A stretch of DNA of 64,000 nt from contig NZ_JJNZ01000007.1 of assembly GCF_000690055.1 (NCBI RefSeq), positions 85,012 to 149,011 on the forward strand, read 5' to 3'. The position numbers were made by a program, and so were the translations under genes. This document shows positions 18,841-27,987 of this stretch, piece after piece (the first letter of the stretch is position 1; every line of letters starts with the position of its first letter). The DNA is from Pseudoalteromonas fuliginea. GTDB lineage: Bacteria > Pseudomonadota > Gammaproteobacteria > Enterobacterales > Alteromonadaceae. The notes below the pieces were generated by a model that worked only from the letters and a program-made list of their open reading frames with translations, had not been told where the DNA came from and searched no databases.

Positions 18841-19066
18841 GAACACAAACGAGTTTGATAAACTGTCGAGGTGTTACGCATGTATTAAATGTGGTACTTG
18901 GGTGAGCATAAAAGCCCAAAACTGTATGCAGTGCCAGCATAGTTTTACCAATAATGATAAAAGCTCAATGCAAACACTCTATAATCAAAATAAAGAACAA
19001 AACTGGCAACATGCAATATTGCCTATTATTTTTGTAATATTGGTAATAGCTTTATTGTTCATTTAA
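18827..19066 (+). CDS. small zinc-ribbon protein with C-terminal membrane anchor, unknown
   Basis: 79 residues. Four cysteines as CYACIKCGTW (about 17-24) and NCMQCQHSF (about 32-40) look like a zinc ribbon. A single C-terminal helix (AILPIIFVILVIALLFI) would anchor it in the membrane with the ribbon in the cytoplasm. It overlaps the 41-aa membrane-protein gene. Function unknown. Confidence 0.65.
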   Translation: MRIFRNTNEFDKLSRCYACIKCGTWVSIKAQNCMQCQHSFTNNDKSSMQTLYNQNKEQNWQHAILPIIFVILVIALLFI

Positions 19067-19323
19067 TTTTTGCTTAAAATTTAAAAGTGCTCGACTGCAA
19101 CTCTGTAACAAAATCCCTCTGTACTTTAACGTGTAAAAACTACCCATAATTAAAATAATTACTCTTGTTAATCCTTCACTAAATATCACATAGCTAACGT
19201 TTTTTAATAAATTAAATAAGCTTATAAATTTCAGTTACTTAAGTTGTTGGTTTATTTATATTTACTCAGTTTTTTGGCACGTAAGTTGATACAACTCCTA
19301 ATAAACTTTAAAAAGGAATTACC

Positions 19324-19959
19324 ATGACTGCTGAATACTTTATGGTACTAGGGTTACTCGGTGTTGCATTTTTTGCTGTTGCAGGGGCATTGCTTGGGTA
19401 TGAAAAAAACATTAGTGGCTTTGGCGTCGTAGTGGTTGCAACCGTTACTGCACTAGGGGGCGGTACCCTCAGAGATATACTTTTAAACAAACCGGTATTT
19501 TGGATTGCAAGCCCAGAGTATTTATATTCAACCTATGGGGCCGTTATAGCAACAATTGCCTTTATTCGATATTTACCGCGCGTTAATAACTACTACTTTT
19601 TATTGGTAGACGCTGTTGGTATGGCGTTATTTAATATTATGGGGATAGAAAAAGCACTCATTAATGGCTCTGGCATGGTGGTCGCAATTACCATGGGCAT
19701 TACTACAGGTATATTTGGTGGTTTAATACGCGACGTAATTTGCCGTGAGGTGCCAACTGTTATGCGCAGCGAACCTTACGCCTCTGCGTGTTTAGCGGGT
19801 GGTGCAGTCTATGCTGCTTTATTTAGCCTTAATGTAGATTACATTTGGTGTATTTTAGGCTCATTTTTCACGACTATTTTTTTAAGATTAGGTTCTTTGC
19901 ATTGGGGTTGGCATTTAACTATTTTCAGAAAAAAAGACTTCAGAGATCAAAGCGACTAA
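19324..19959 (+). CDS. TRIC/UPF0126 family membrane channel (YicG/YadS-like)
   Basis: 211 residues, seven predicted helices in two similar halves, as in the bacterial trimeric intracellular cation channel family. The repeated glycine-rich motifs are ALGGGTLRDILL (about 40-51) and GIFGGLIRDVICREVP (about 128-143). E. coli relatives have been linked to glycine transport and the archaeal ones to K+ conductance, so the substrate is open. A ribosome site (AAAGGA) precedes the ATG. It converges on the GNAT gene, two bases away. Confidence 0.9.
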   Translation: MTAEYFMVLGLLGVAFFAVAGALLGYEKNISGFGVVVVATVTALGGGTLRDILLNKPVFWIASPEYLYSTYGAVIATIAFIRYLPRVNNYYFLLVDAVGMALFNIMGIEKALINGSGMVVAITMGITTGIFGGLIRDVICREVPTVMRSEPYASACLAGGAVYAALFSLNVDYIWCILGSFFTTIFLRLGSLHWGWHLTIFRKKDFRDQSD

Positions 19960-19961
19960 TT

Positions 19962-20396
19962 TTAGTTACGAGTAGCTCGCGTTTGCATGTGGTACTCGTA
20001 ATTATCCTCATCCGTTATAGTAAAACCCAGCCGCTTATAAAGTCCTAATGCTGGGTTGTTTTTAAGCACAGTGAGTTTAATGGGTTTTGACTGCGCATTT
20101 GTAATTACTTGTTCAATAACCGCTTTCCCATACCCTTTATTTTGATGCAATGGATGTATTTGTAATTGCATTATTTCAACGTGTTGAGCGTGCGTTTGGT
20201 ATTTTAAAGTACCAATTGGTACCTCATTTATAACTATAAGATGGGAGCAGTCATATTGATCATCAAGCCTTAAAACATGCTGTTGATCTGTTAAAAATAA
20301 CCCAGCATTTTCTAAGTGTTCGACCATAGTCAGTTTTCTGAGGCTTAATAAGTAGTCTCTGTCTGAATATGCTGCCTTTATAAATTTAAAAACCAT
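19962..20396 (-). CDS. GNAT-family N-acetyltransferase
   Basis: 144 residues. The acetyl-CoA site is visible as LQIHPLHQNKGYGKAVIEQ at about residues 82-100 (the R/Q-x-x-G-x-G/A type loop), and NNPALGLYKRLGFTITDE forms the C-terminal motif. I use the ATG at 20396, which has GGGAG upstream, rather than 20411. The substrate cannot be read from sequence. Confidence 0.85.
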   Translation of the reverse strand: MVFKFIKAAYSDRDYLLSLRKLTMVEHLENAGLFLTDQQHVLRLDDQYDCSHLIVINEVPIGTLKYQTHAQHVEIMQLQIHPLHQNKGYGKAVIEQVITNAQSKPIKLTVLKNNPALGLYKRLGFTITDEDNYEYHMQTRATRN

Positions 20397-20493
20397 AGTG
20401 CTCCCTTGCAACAGCCTTAATGTTTATATTTGTAGAACTAATCAAAATAAGTGCGCAGTATTAAATGTGCAAGCCAAGCTAACAAAGGCAATA

Positions 20494-21959
20494 CTACCAA
20501 TACCCAAGTGCTTTCCACCAAAGCCCGCCAATAATTCCCCATACACTTAAATTAATAACGCTCATTATAAGGCCCATTACCCACCAGTCTTTTAACGATA
20601 CATAGCCTGAGCCAAACACTATGGGTGATGTGCCTGTTGCGTAATGCGTTAACGACATCATGAGTGATGAGGCGCCAGCTAATAGTAAACCTAAAAATAA
20701 AGGCGGAGCGCCAAGCGCTAAACCTGCGGCGTAAAATGCGGCAAACATAGCAGTAATATGTGCTGTGGTACTGGCAAAAAAGTAATGAGCGTAAAAATAC
20801 ACAGCTACCAATATAATAGCCGATACAATCCAGTCAAAACCCAGTTGTGCAATATTGCTCTCAACAAGTGTTGAAAACCACGTTACCAAACCTAGTTTAT
20901 TTAAAAAAGTGGCCATCATTACTAATGCTGAAAACCAAACAACGGTATCCCACGCAGACTTTTCTTTAAGTACATCGTCCCAGCTTAATACACCAGTCAC
21001 TAATAAAACCGATAAACCTAAAAAGGCCACTGCGGTTGTGTTAACTGCGTAGTCAGCCCCTAAAATCATTGCAGGTACGTCGGCCCATAAAACAAGCAGC
21101 ATAGCAAAAACACCCACCATTATTTTTTCGCCATAACTCATTGGGCCCATTTCAGTTAATTTAGATTCTGCGTAGGTTTTAGCGTCGGGCGTACTTTTAA
21201 CTTCAGGTGGGTAAATGGCATAAACAACCAAAGGCACAAGGGCAATACATAGCAAACCAGGAACAAGCGCTGCGAGCGCCCACGTACTCCAAGTAATACT
21301 AATATTTGCACCGGTAGCATCAGCAATCAGCTTTACAATTAGAGGGTTTGGCGCAGTCGCCGTAATAAACATAGCTGATGTAATAGGGTTTATATGGTAG
21401 CTCACTAAAGCAAGGTAGTGCCCAATTTTACGAGAGGTGCCTTCCTCGGGGACGAGCCAAAGCTTGTTGCTATCGACTTCATAATTGGGTGAATAATAGC
21501 GCCGCCTCGCGCGGTATTACTTGGCGTTACAGGTGCTATAACAAGTTCAGAAAGTGCGAGTGCATAGCCAATACCAACTGTTTTTTTACCAAAAAGAGAA
21601 ATAAAATTATAGCCAATACGATTTCCCAGACCAGTTTTAGCTAAACCCCGAGAAATAATAATAGCAATACCAATCAACCAAATTAATGAATTAGAAAAGC
21701 CACTTAATGCATCTTTAATAGCGCCAGATGGGCTGTCATTAGTTACGCCGGTTAACGCAACAGAAGTAATAGCTAAAATAGCAATGGCGCCGATAGGCAT
21801 TGCTTTACCAATAATGGCAACTACAGTACCAATAAATAAAGCGAGCAAATGCCATGCGTTTTCGGTAACACCTTGCGGAGGCGGTACAGCAAACCAAAGT
21901 AGTAAAACAATGGCTACAGAAATCAGTCCAGAGGTAACTCGAATATCAGTACCCTTCAT
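20494..21959 (-). pseudogene. SLC13/DASS-family anion:Na+ symporter split by a single-base frameshift
   Basis: Two adjacent reading frames together make one DASS (divalent anion:Na+ symporter) protein of about 488 residues. The upstream part runs from MKGTDIRV to ...SIATSFGSSP. It then leaves frame at the four-C run (GGGG on the + strand, 21448-21451) and stops at 21405. Adding one C restores ...SSPEEGTSRKIGHYLAL-VSYHIN and continues into the rest. The SNT signature at APVTPSNTARGGAI and TATAPNPLIVKL is intact. A one-base homopolymer loss can be a true mutation or a read error. The substrate is probably a dicarboxylate. Confidence 0.85.
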
Positions 21960-22242
21960 TAAAATATCCCTAAGTTTTAGAAATGCATGCATTCTGTGTA
22001 TTGAAAAGGCAACGTTATTCTACTTCATTTAATAATAAAAAAGATGACGCACATCACATGAATATTAGACTTATTTAATTTTATTAATAAAGAGGAAATA
22101 AACTATAAACTAAAGTGATTGATTACATTACCCGATAAGAGCTTACAGTGTGCTTAATCAACTATGATTATTAAGAGTTAGCTTGAATTGTTTTATAGGT
22201 TCGTAAGGTCTTTATAAACCTCAACGAATACTTGGAAATACA

Positions 22243-23082
22243 ATGAACTTAAAATTAACCAACAACGTGATTACTTTTTTATTAGCGAGTAGCTTTTTGT
22301 TACTTGGCTTATCGTTTGCGTTAGGAGCAAACCCTAATACGTTAACGGCTACGTTTAGTTTTTATGGCGTTGATTCGCTAATGTCTGTATCTGCGTTAGG
22401 TTTAATTAGTGGCTCATTTATGGTTGCTCTAGCGTTTGCCACCGTGCTCGCTCGCCTTAAACTAATGAAACCTACGCCAGCACTTTTACTTGCAGCAATT
22501 ATAAGTTTAGTTGCATTACTTACCTTGTTTGCCAGTAACCGTTGGATGGCGCAACTTGGTGGCTTTCCAATCATTGGTAGCGGGCAGGGCATAATTAAAT
22601 ACTTTGCTGTAGTGCCTTTGTATGTATTTTTGTTTTATAAAGACAAACTTACCGACAAACAACACGTACTTTTAAACTTTATACCGGTTGCTATGGTTTT
22701 ATTGTGGATTGGCGGCATGAAGTTTTATGAATTTGAAGCAAAAGGCATTGTAAGTTTAGTAGAAACCTCACCGTTTATGTCGTGGTTATACACGGTATTT
22801 AGCGTACAAGGCGCGTCTAACGTGATTGGCGGGTTTGATGTATTATTTGCTGTGTTATTGGGCTTAGGGCTATTTTTAAATAATAAAAAGCTAATTATTG
22901 TAAGTGGCTTAGCGTGTTTAAGCGTATTTATGATGACCCAAACATTCTTAATTACCGCCACCGGTGCATTTAGCTCTTCCACTTTATTGGATCGTTTAGG
23001 GCAATTTGTAATTAAAGATTTGTGGTATATAGCCAACCTTGTTGTTATTGCTTTTTTAATGGTTTTTAAACCGACTAAATAA
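22243..23082 (+). CDS. DUF417 (YkgB/RclC-like) inner membrane protein, fused or duplicated
   Basis: 279 residues with about eight hydrophobic helices. The second half carries the DUF417 pattern LLWIGGMKFYEFEAKGIVSL followed by SPFMSWLYTVFSVQGASNVIG. The first half resembles a DoxX-like four-helix unit, so the protein may be a tandem of two such units. In E. coli, RclC belongs to the reactive-chlorine resistance rcl operon; no rclA/B/R is seen here. The following rof gene starts 10 bp later, so they may be cotranscribed. Confidence 0.8.
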   Translation: MNLKLTNNVITFLLASSFLLLGLSFALGANPNTLTATFSFYGVDSLMSVSALGLISGSFMVALAFATVLARLKLMKPTPALLLAAIISLVALLTLFASNRWMAQLGGFPIIGSGQGIIKYFAVVPLYVFLFYKDKLTDKQHVLLNFIPVAMVLLWIGGMKFYEFEAKGIVSLVETSPFMSWLYTVFSVQGASNVIGGFDVLFAVLLGLGLFLNNKKLIIVSGLACLSVFMMTQTFLITATGAFSSSTLLDRLGQFVIKDLWYIANLVVIAFLMVFKPTK

Positions 23083-23092
23083 AGAGGACGTT

Positions 23093-23344
23093 ATGATCAG
23101 TTGCAACCAATACGACTACATCGAAATTGCTTGTATGCACCATTTAAGCATTGAGCTTATATTAAAAAATGGTGATGGTGTATGCGGGATAGCAACTGAC
23201 ACAAAGCGCAATGCTAATAGAGACGAATGCATAGTTGTTAGTGTAAATAGCGAGTTGCAACTCATTGTGCTCACTACAATTAGTATACTTAAAGCGCGTG
23301 AGAAAAACCCATACTTTGATCATGTGAATTTTGAAGTAAAGTAA
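23093..23344 (+). CDS. rof: Rof-like Rho-binding antiterminator
   Basis: 83 residues, matching the Sm-like Rof/YaeO family: NQYDYIEIACMHHLSIELIL near the start (family pattern DY..LE.AC.H...L.L.L) and a C-terminal strand pair. Rof binds Rho and inhibits termination. A GAGG ribosome site precedes the ATG. Confidence 0.8.
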   Translation: MISCNQYDYIEIACMHHLSIELILKNGDGVCGIATDTKRNANRDECIVVSVNSELQLIVLTTISILKAREKNPYFDHVNFEVK

Positions 23345-23759
23345 ATACCTCACTCATTCGTTTTTATCATAAATATCTCAGCGAGTCTGTATCAATCAAT
23401 ATGTTTATGGCTCGCTTATCTAACCAATGCTTTAGCTAATTACGTGCTAAATACATAAAGCCAAAATTTTCCTATTACTTTCTTTTATTCTTTACTCGAG
23501 TTTTTCCACCGAACAAGTCTAAACGCCAACTATTAAAGCGTATAAAAATGCTAAACCAGTATAAGTAAGCCTCAATAAGCCTTAACTAGCCCTTAGTATC
23601 CGTCCGTTTGTTAATTATGGTCTAAAGGTAGCTACATAAATAAAGCTCTATTTTTGTTTTGTCCAATAACATTATTAAACACCGTTTTGGTGAAAAAATT
23701 ACAAAGGGTTTTTTGTAACATATTTAATTACTTGTTTACACTGAAGTTGTTTAGTGGAA

Positions 23760-23822
23760 TTATTGAACACTGTAATATACGCCGTTTTGGGGCGTTATAA
23801 CTCTCAAAGTGTTGTTCAATAA
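23760..23822. repeat. 63-nt imperfect hairpin directly upstream of the HNH-like gene
   Basis: TTATTGAACACT (23760-23771) pairs with AGTGTTGTTCAATAA (23808-23822, three extra bases). An inner arm runs around ACGCC-gttttg-GGGCGT. The hairpin ends 12 bases before the AGGAGG of the next gene, so it could affect that gene's expression or be the end of a small mobile element. The rest of the gap 23345-23843 shows nothing I can name. Confidence 0.5.
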
Positions 23823-23843
23823 GTTATACGTTTAGGAGGTTTG

Positions 23844-24677
23844 GTGAACGGAATCTGTGCATTGTGTACGAAATCAGCGAAGCTTAAAGATAGTCACTTT
23901 ATGCCTAAAGCTGTTTACCGATCAATTAGTAAAGGTTTCCCTGAACACGGAAAAAACATTGTTGTGATTAATGGTTCTAATAAATCAGCAGCCTATACTG
24001 ACAAGCAAGCTAAAAAGTATTTACTTTGTGAGCGTTGTGAATTGAAATTCTCCAAAAATGGGGAAGATAAAGTAATATCTTTTATGGCTCGTCCTAACGG
24101 TTTTAAACTAGCTACAAAGATAAAAAAGTTTAAAACGTTGTCTCATGTAAAAGATGAAATATGGTATTTTCCACCAAGCGACGAAATAGCGTTTAATTTC
24201 ATGTACTTTGCTGTAAGCATTGCTTGGAGGTTGTCTGCAACAGATTGGAGTGGGTTCGGTATTCCTGATACAAAGAATTCAATTCGTGAAGAAAGCATGA
24301 TTGCTTTTTCAGATTACCTATTAGGAAATACTGAACTTCCTGCAAATACTTATCTAGCTGTATATGTTGATAATCAAATAGTAGATACACCATCAATGGG
24401 CTTTCCAACTATTAAAAATCATGATGGCTATCAACATATAGTGTTTAACATTCCTGGTCTAAAACTAAGCCTGTTAGCAGGCAAAAATCCAGGAGCGGGT
24501 ATTAGAGAAACATTCTCTATTAATACAACTAACGTGTATTTTGTTAGTCGTAGTTTAAAAACACACCCTGATTATCATTTTATGGTTAACTTTTTAAAAA
24601 ATGAATCAGTTGCAAAGGGTCGGTTACTGAAAGAGCGTATCAAACACGTAACAACACGCCCTGAGGTGGACGACTAG
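23844..24677 (+). CDS. unknown protein with N-terminal HNH/treble-clef-like zinc motif
   Basis: 277 residues, no signal peptide. It begins with CALCTKSAKLKDSHFMPKAVYR (CxxC, then SH) and has a second pair LLCERCE at about residues 53-59. This is the CxxC...H...CxxC layout of HNH or treble-clef nucleases, but a full HNH active site is not obvious. The rest is mixed alpha/beta without a motif I recognise. A strong AGGAGG sits four bases before the GTG at 23844; an in-frame TTG just before is less likely. It stands alone, flanked by long gaps, which fits an acquired gene. Confidence 0.7.
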   Translation: MNGICALCTKSAKLKDSHFMPKAVYRSISKGFPEHGKNIVVINGSNKSAAYTDKQAKKYLLCERCELKFSKNGEDKVISFMARPNGFKLATKIKKFKTLSHVKDEIWYFPPSDEIAFNFMYFAVSIAWRLSATDWSGFGIPDTKNSIREESMIAFSDYLLGNTELPANTYLAVYVDNQIVDTPSMGFPTIKNHDGYQHIVFNIPGLKLSLLAGKNPGAGIRETFSINTTNVYFVSRSLKTHPDYHFMVNFLKNESVAKGRLLKERIKHVTTRPEVDD

Positions 24678-25146
24678 TCAAATTTAGCTATTAATTGCAA
24701 ATTTTAAAAGTGGTGAGCCTCTTTGTTTTTCAACACTTAAATGTAATCCTTATCGATTTAAATACCAGAGTTCTATATAGGCTTACCCTTCACTTTTTAC
24801 TGCTTATTATACGCTTTAGCCCAAATCAACTATGTAACTACAACGAATAGAAAAACCAGCCACTCTACAAATATTTGCCTTGGAATAGTGGGCAACTAAA
24901 ACCTAAATATATCCATACCTCTTGATGGCTTCGTCCAATAAATTGCGCTATCCCCGCTTATTTTCACTTCAGCGATATCATCAAACGCGCCGCCCCTAAA
25001 AAGATTAACTAAGAGTTAAATAACAATACTTTAGTAAACGCTAGTTCATATTACGTCACGTAATATCTATACAGAACTTTAAGTTAAACATACGTTCGTG
25101 CAGCGTTCCCATTTTTATTTGACTCAATTTATTGGACATTCTTTTT
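24678..25146. other. 469-bp gap upstream of the OpgG-like gene
   Basis: No open frame is supported. The only structure seen is the 19-bp perfect palindrome at 25048-25066. Confidence 0.5.
25048..25066. promoter_or_regulatory. perfect 19-bp palindrome, candidate operator of the OpgG-like gene
   Basis: ATATTACGT-C-ACGTAATAT has nine-base arms about a single centre base. It lies 80 bp upstream of the ATG at 25147, a usual distance for an operator. The regulator is unknown. Confidence 0.45.
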
Positions 25147-26685
25147 ATGAAATTAAAGTTATTTATCGCAATTATTTTTAGCACTTCGATGTCGTCTTAC
25201 GCGACAGAAGCAGTAGATAAAACGGAGTTTTCATTCGAAGACTTAAAAGCCCTAGCAAAAGCCTCAGCCAAAAAGCCCTATACGCTAACTAAGGTGCCAG
25301 CCCCTGAGCTTATCGATAAAATTACGTATGACGAACATTGGAAAATACGTTTTAAAGAAGATGAAACTTTATATCCAAGTGGAAAAAAGGCACCTGTACA
25401 ATTATTTTACCCTGGGCGATATTTTCCAGAGCCAGTAAGTATTTACATCAGAGACGATGAAAATCAGGTACAAAATGTACCTTTTAGTAATGACGTTTTT
25501 GATATGCCTGATGACAGCCCAGCTCACGATCTCCCAGAGGGGTTTGGATTTGCAGGCTTTAGAATAATGCGCCCAGATATGAAACCAGATTGGATATCTT
25601 TTTTAGGCGCGTCTTATTTTCGTACCGACGGGCCAGAGGGGCAATATGGACTGTCGGCTCGAGGTATTGCAATTAATACGGGCATGAATCAGCCAGAAGA
25701 ATTTCCGCGCTTTTCTGCATTTTGGATTGGCCCCGCAGAGAAAAAAGGTGAAAGTGTGTCTGTTTGGGCATTGCTTGAAGGGCCTTCTATCACTGGTGCT
25801 TATCGATTTGGTTTAAGTAAAGATAACAAAGAAGCCAAAGGCCATATTACCTCTGTAACGGCTAATTTGTATATGCGCGCCGATGTTGAACGCTTAGGCG
25901 TAGCACCGTTAACCAGTATGTATTGGTACTCACAAAAAGATAAAACAGAAGCTAAAGATTGGCGCCCAGAAATTCACGACAGCGATGGCCTAGCTATTCA
26001 CACAGGATCGGGCCAATACGTTTGGCGCCCATTAAATAATCCTCAGTCGGTGTCGACCAATAGCTTTATTGATGAGAACCCAAAAGGGTTTGGTTTAATC
26101 CAAAGAGATCGTGACTTTAATAACTACCAAGACGATGGCGTATTTTACAATAAGCGTTCATCAGCGTGGATTAAACCTACTGACGATTGGGGCAAAGGCG
26201 CAGTACAGTTAATAGAGATTCCAACAAAAGATGAAACGTTTGACAACATTGTGGCCTATTGGGTGCCCGAAAAAGAGGCGCGCAAAGGTGATGAGTTTAC
26301 CTTTTCTTATGATATTGAATGGCGTCCACTCGATCCAAAATCAAAAACGCTTGCAAGCGTTGTAAATACTCGCCAAGGCTTAGGCGGAATTCCCGGCCAG
26401 CCTATTCCTGAAGGCGTTAACAAGATGGTGATTGATTTTGAAGGTCCAGTATTTAAAGGCTTAGATAACAAAAGTGGTATAAAGCCGATTGTTGAAGCCA
26501 GCAACGGTGAAATACTAGAACCTATTGGAGTTTATCCGGTAGTTGGTACAAACCAATGGCGATTAGCGTTTGACTACAAACAAGCTAACAACAATCCGGT
26601 GAACATACGCGCGTATTTAGTTGATAAAAATGATGAAGCTATAACTGAAACATGGGTAAGTGATGCAAAGGTAACGATTAAATAA
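25147..26685 (+). CDS. OpgG/OpgD-like periplasmic glucan biosynthesis protein
   Basis: 512 residues with a Sec signal peptide (MKLKLFIAIIFSTSMSSYA). The OpgG family domain follows throughout: FEDLKALAKASAKKPY at about 34, the LFYPGRYFPEPVSIY region at about 88, FAGFRIMRPD at about 140, and GPSITGAYRFGLS at about 220. The C-terminal immunoglobulin-like part starts at about 395. OpgG/OpgD act on the backbone or branching of osmoregulated periplasmic glucans. The usual partner glucosyltransferase opgH is not next to it, and the signal is Sec-type rather than the twin-arginine type of OpgD. Confidence 0.9.
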   Translation: MKLKLFIAIIFSTSMSSYATEAVDKTEFSFEDLKALAKASAKKPYTLTKVPAPELIDKITYDEHWKIRFKEDETLYPSGKKAPVQLFYPGRYFPEPVSIYIRDDENQVQNVPFSNDVFDMPDDSPAHDLPEGFGFAGFRIMRPDMKPDWISFLGASYFRTDGPEGQYGLSARGIAINTGMNQPEEFPRFSAFWIGPAEKKGESVSVWALLEGPSITGAYRFGLSKDNKEAKGHITSVTANLYMRADVERLGVAPLTSMYWYSQKDKTEAKDWRPEIHDSDGLAIHTGSGQYVWRPLNNPQSVSTNSFIDENPKGFGLIQRDRDFNNYQDDGVFYNKRSSAWIKPTDDWGKGAVQLIEIPTKDETFDNIVAYWVPEKEARKGDEFTFSYDIEWRPLDPKSKTLASVVNTRQGLGGIPGQPIPEGVNKMVIDFEGPVFKGLDNKSGIKPIVEASNGEILEPIGVYPVVGTNQWRLAFDYKQANNNPVNIRAYLVDKNDEAITETWVSDAKVTIK

Positions 26686-26701
26686 GCATTAAAGTAAAAC
26701 G

Positions 26702-26739
26702 GGTGGCTATATTTTGATTTTCTGTCAATTATAGCCACC
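26702..26739 (+). terminator. hairpin after the OpgG-like gene
   Basis: A ten-base perfect stem (GGTGGCTATA at 26702-26711 with its complement at 26730-26739), 18-base loop, 17 bp after the stop. There is no clear T run, so it may act as a 3'-end stabiliser. Confidence 0.5.
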
Positions 26740-26908
26740 ATAATGTCTTTTAAAACGCCAATCAAAACACCATTAAAACTCCCTTTTATATCCCACGTAA
26801 AATACAGTAATCGATTGAATCAAAATATGAACTCGGCTATGGTTTGTTTATCAATAAAAATAAAAAAACGAGTTAACCTGCAGCTTGTTAGTTGTTTTGA
26901 GGGATTGT

Positions 26909-27271
26909 ATGTTTTTTTTGAGTAAATTATGTTGTTGGGAGCGAGGCCGACAAAAATCAGGCTACGATAAAATGTTGATTTGTGGTGCTACGTGGCCAAT
27001 TAAATTTGATACATATTTGCTTAAATTCCCACAAGGAAGTGAAATAGCACCACACACAGACAAAGTTGAATCTGGTAAACACTATCGATTGAATATAGTG
27101 CTTAAAAAAGCAGATTTAGGTGGTGAGTTTATTTGCAGTGATCCGATATTTGAAACAAAGCGAGTTAAGCTATTCCGCCCTGATGTAAGTGAGCATCAGG
27201 TATCAAAAGTTATAAAAGGTAATAGATATTTACTCAGCATTGGGTGGATAAAAGGGGGCTCTAAATGCTAG
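26909..27271 (+). CDS. small 2-oxoglutarate/Fe(II) oxygenase-like protein (aspartyl/asparaginyl hydroxylase type)
   Basis: 120 residues. The iron facial triad can be placed: PHTD (His-x-Asp at about residue 48) and SEHQVSK (distal His at about 94), followed by the Arg in GNRYLLSIGW that would hold 2-oxoglutarate. Such a minimal jelly-roll domain matches the short bacterial aspartyl/asparaginyl beta-hydroxylase-like family. GAGGGA lies just before the ATG at 26909. The next gene overlaps it by seven bases. Confidence 0.7.
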   Translation: MFFLSKLCCWERGRQKSGYDKMLICGATWPIKFDTYLLKFPQGSEIAPHTDKVESGKHYRLNIVLKKADLGGEFICSDPIFETKRVKLFRPDVSEHQVSKVIKGNRYLLSIGWIKGGSKC

Positions 27272-27513
27272 ATTTAAGACCTAATTGTGAATGTTGTGAT
27301 AAGAATCTACCTGCACAGTCCACAGAGGCTTTTATTTGTTCATTTGAATGCACATTTTGTTCTGGCTGTGCTCAAACGGTATTAAATAACGTGTGCCCAA
27401 ACTGCTCAGGTAATTTGGTTCAGCGGCCAATTCGCCCTTTGGCTGCACTAAAAGATTACCCAGCATCGACTAAGCGGGTATTAAAAGAAAGTGGTTGTGC
27501 GCCAAACACATAA
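27265..27513 (+). CDS. DUF1272 cysteine-rich protein
   Basis: 82 residues beginning MLDLRPNCECCDKNLPA, the hallmark of DUF1272. Cysteines are spaced CECC, CSFECTFCSGC and CPNC, giving a likely two-zinc small domain. It overlaps the oxygenase gene by seven bases. Function is not known for the family. Confidence 0.85.
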   Translation: MLDLRPNCECCDKNLPAQSTEAFICSFECTFCSGCAQTVLNNVCPNCSGNLVQRPIRPLAALKDYPASTKRVLKESGCAPNT

Positions 27514-27557
27514 GAACACAAAGTATAATAATTACATTTTCTGAATATGGAGATCTG

Positions 27558-27860
27558 ATGAGAAAATCCTTTGAATTTACTATTAAGTCAATCAAAGTTA
27601 AAATAATTAACACTTGGTTTAGTGGTGCTAAATTATATGTGAATGGTGACTTACGAGATACTGACAAAACTTTGTTAGCTATTAGGAATAATACTTTACT
27701 ATCTGCAAATTTAGGTGAGTTGGGTGTTCTCGAAATCAAGCCATTATCGGGTTTAATTACCGTCGAAATGGATGCATATTTGGTTAATGGTACAAACATT
27801 CAACATGTATATAGCTCACATAAACGCCTTAGCCTAAAAGAGCAAAGGGCAGCTCGATAA
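27558..27860 (+). CDS. conserved-looking hypothetical beta-rich protein
   Basis: 100 residues starting MRKSFEFTIKSIKVKIINTW. Alternating hydrophobic strands (AKLYVNGDLRDTDKTLLAI, LEIKPLSGLITVEMDAYLV) suggest a small beta sandwich. The ATG at 27558 has GGAG six bases upstream; the earlier ATG at 27495 overlaps DUF1272 and lacks one. It is 44 bp after the DUF1272 gene. Family not recognised. Confidence 0.6.
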   Translation: MRKSFEFTIKSIKVKIINTWFSGAKLYVNGDLRDTDKTLLAIRNNTLLSANLGELGVLEIKPLSGLITVEMDAYLVNGTNIQHVYSSHKRLSLKEQRAAR

Positions 27861-27987
27861 AGCTACTTTAAATAACGTATATTTCTGCATTTACCTGCCT
27901 TCAGTAATAACCTCCAAATGACTTTGAGGAGGTTTAAGCCCCTAAGCATACCAAGTTAATATACTTGGTTTACTCGATTACCTTAAA

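Noticed and set aside
23760..23840. attC-like (integron cassette) site upstream of the HNH-like gene
   Set aside because: The hairpin has the right size, but no GTTRRRY/RYYYAAC core pair is present at its ends (nearest GTTATAC), and there are no neighbouring cassettes or integrase.
26743..26925. 60-aa frame before the oxygenase gene
   Set aside because: Low-complexity K-rich translation, starts inside the hairpin region, no ribosome site.
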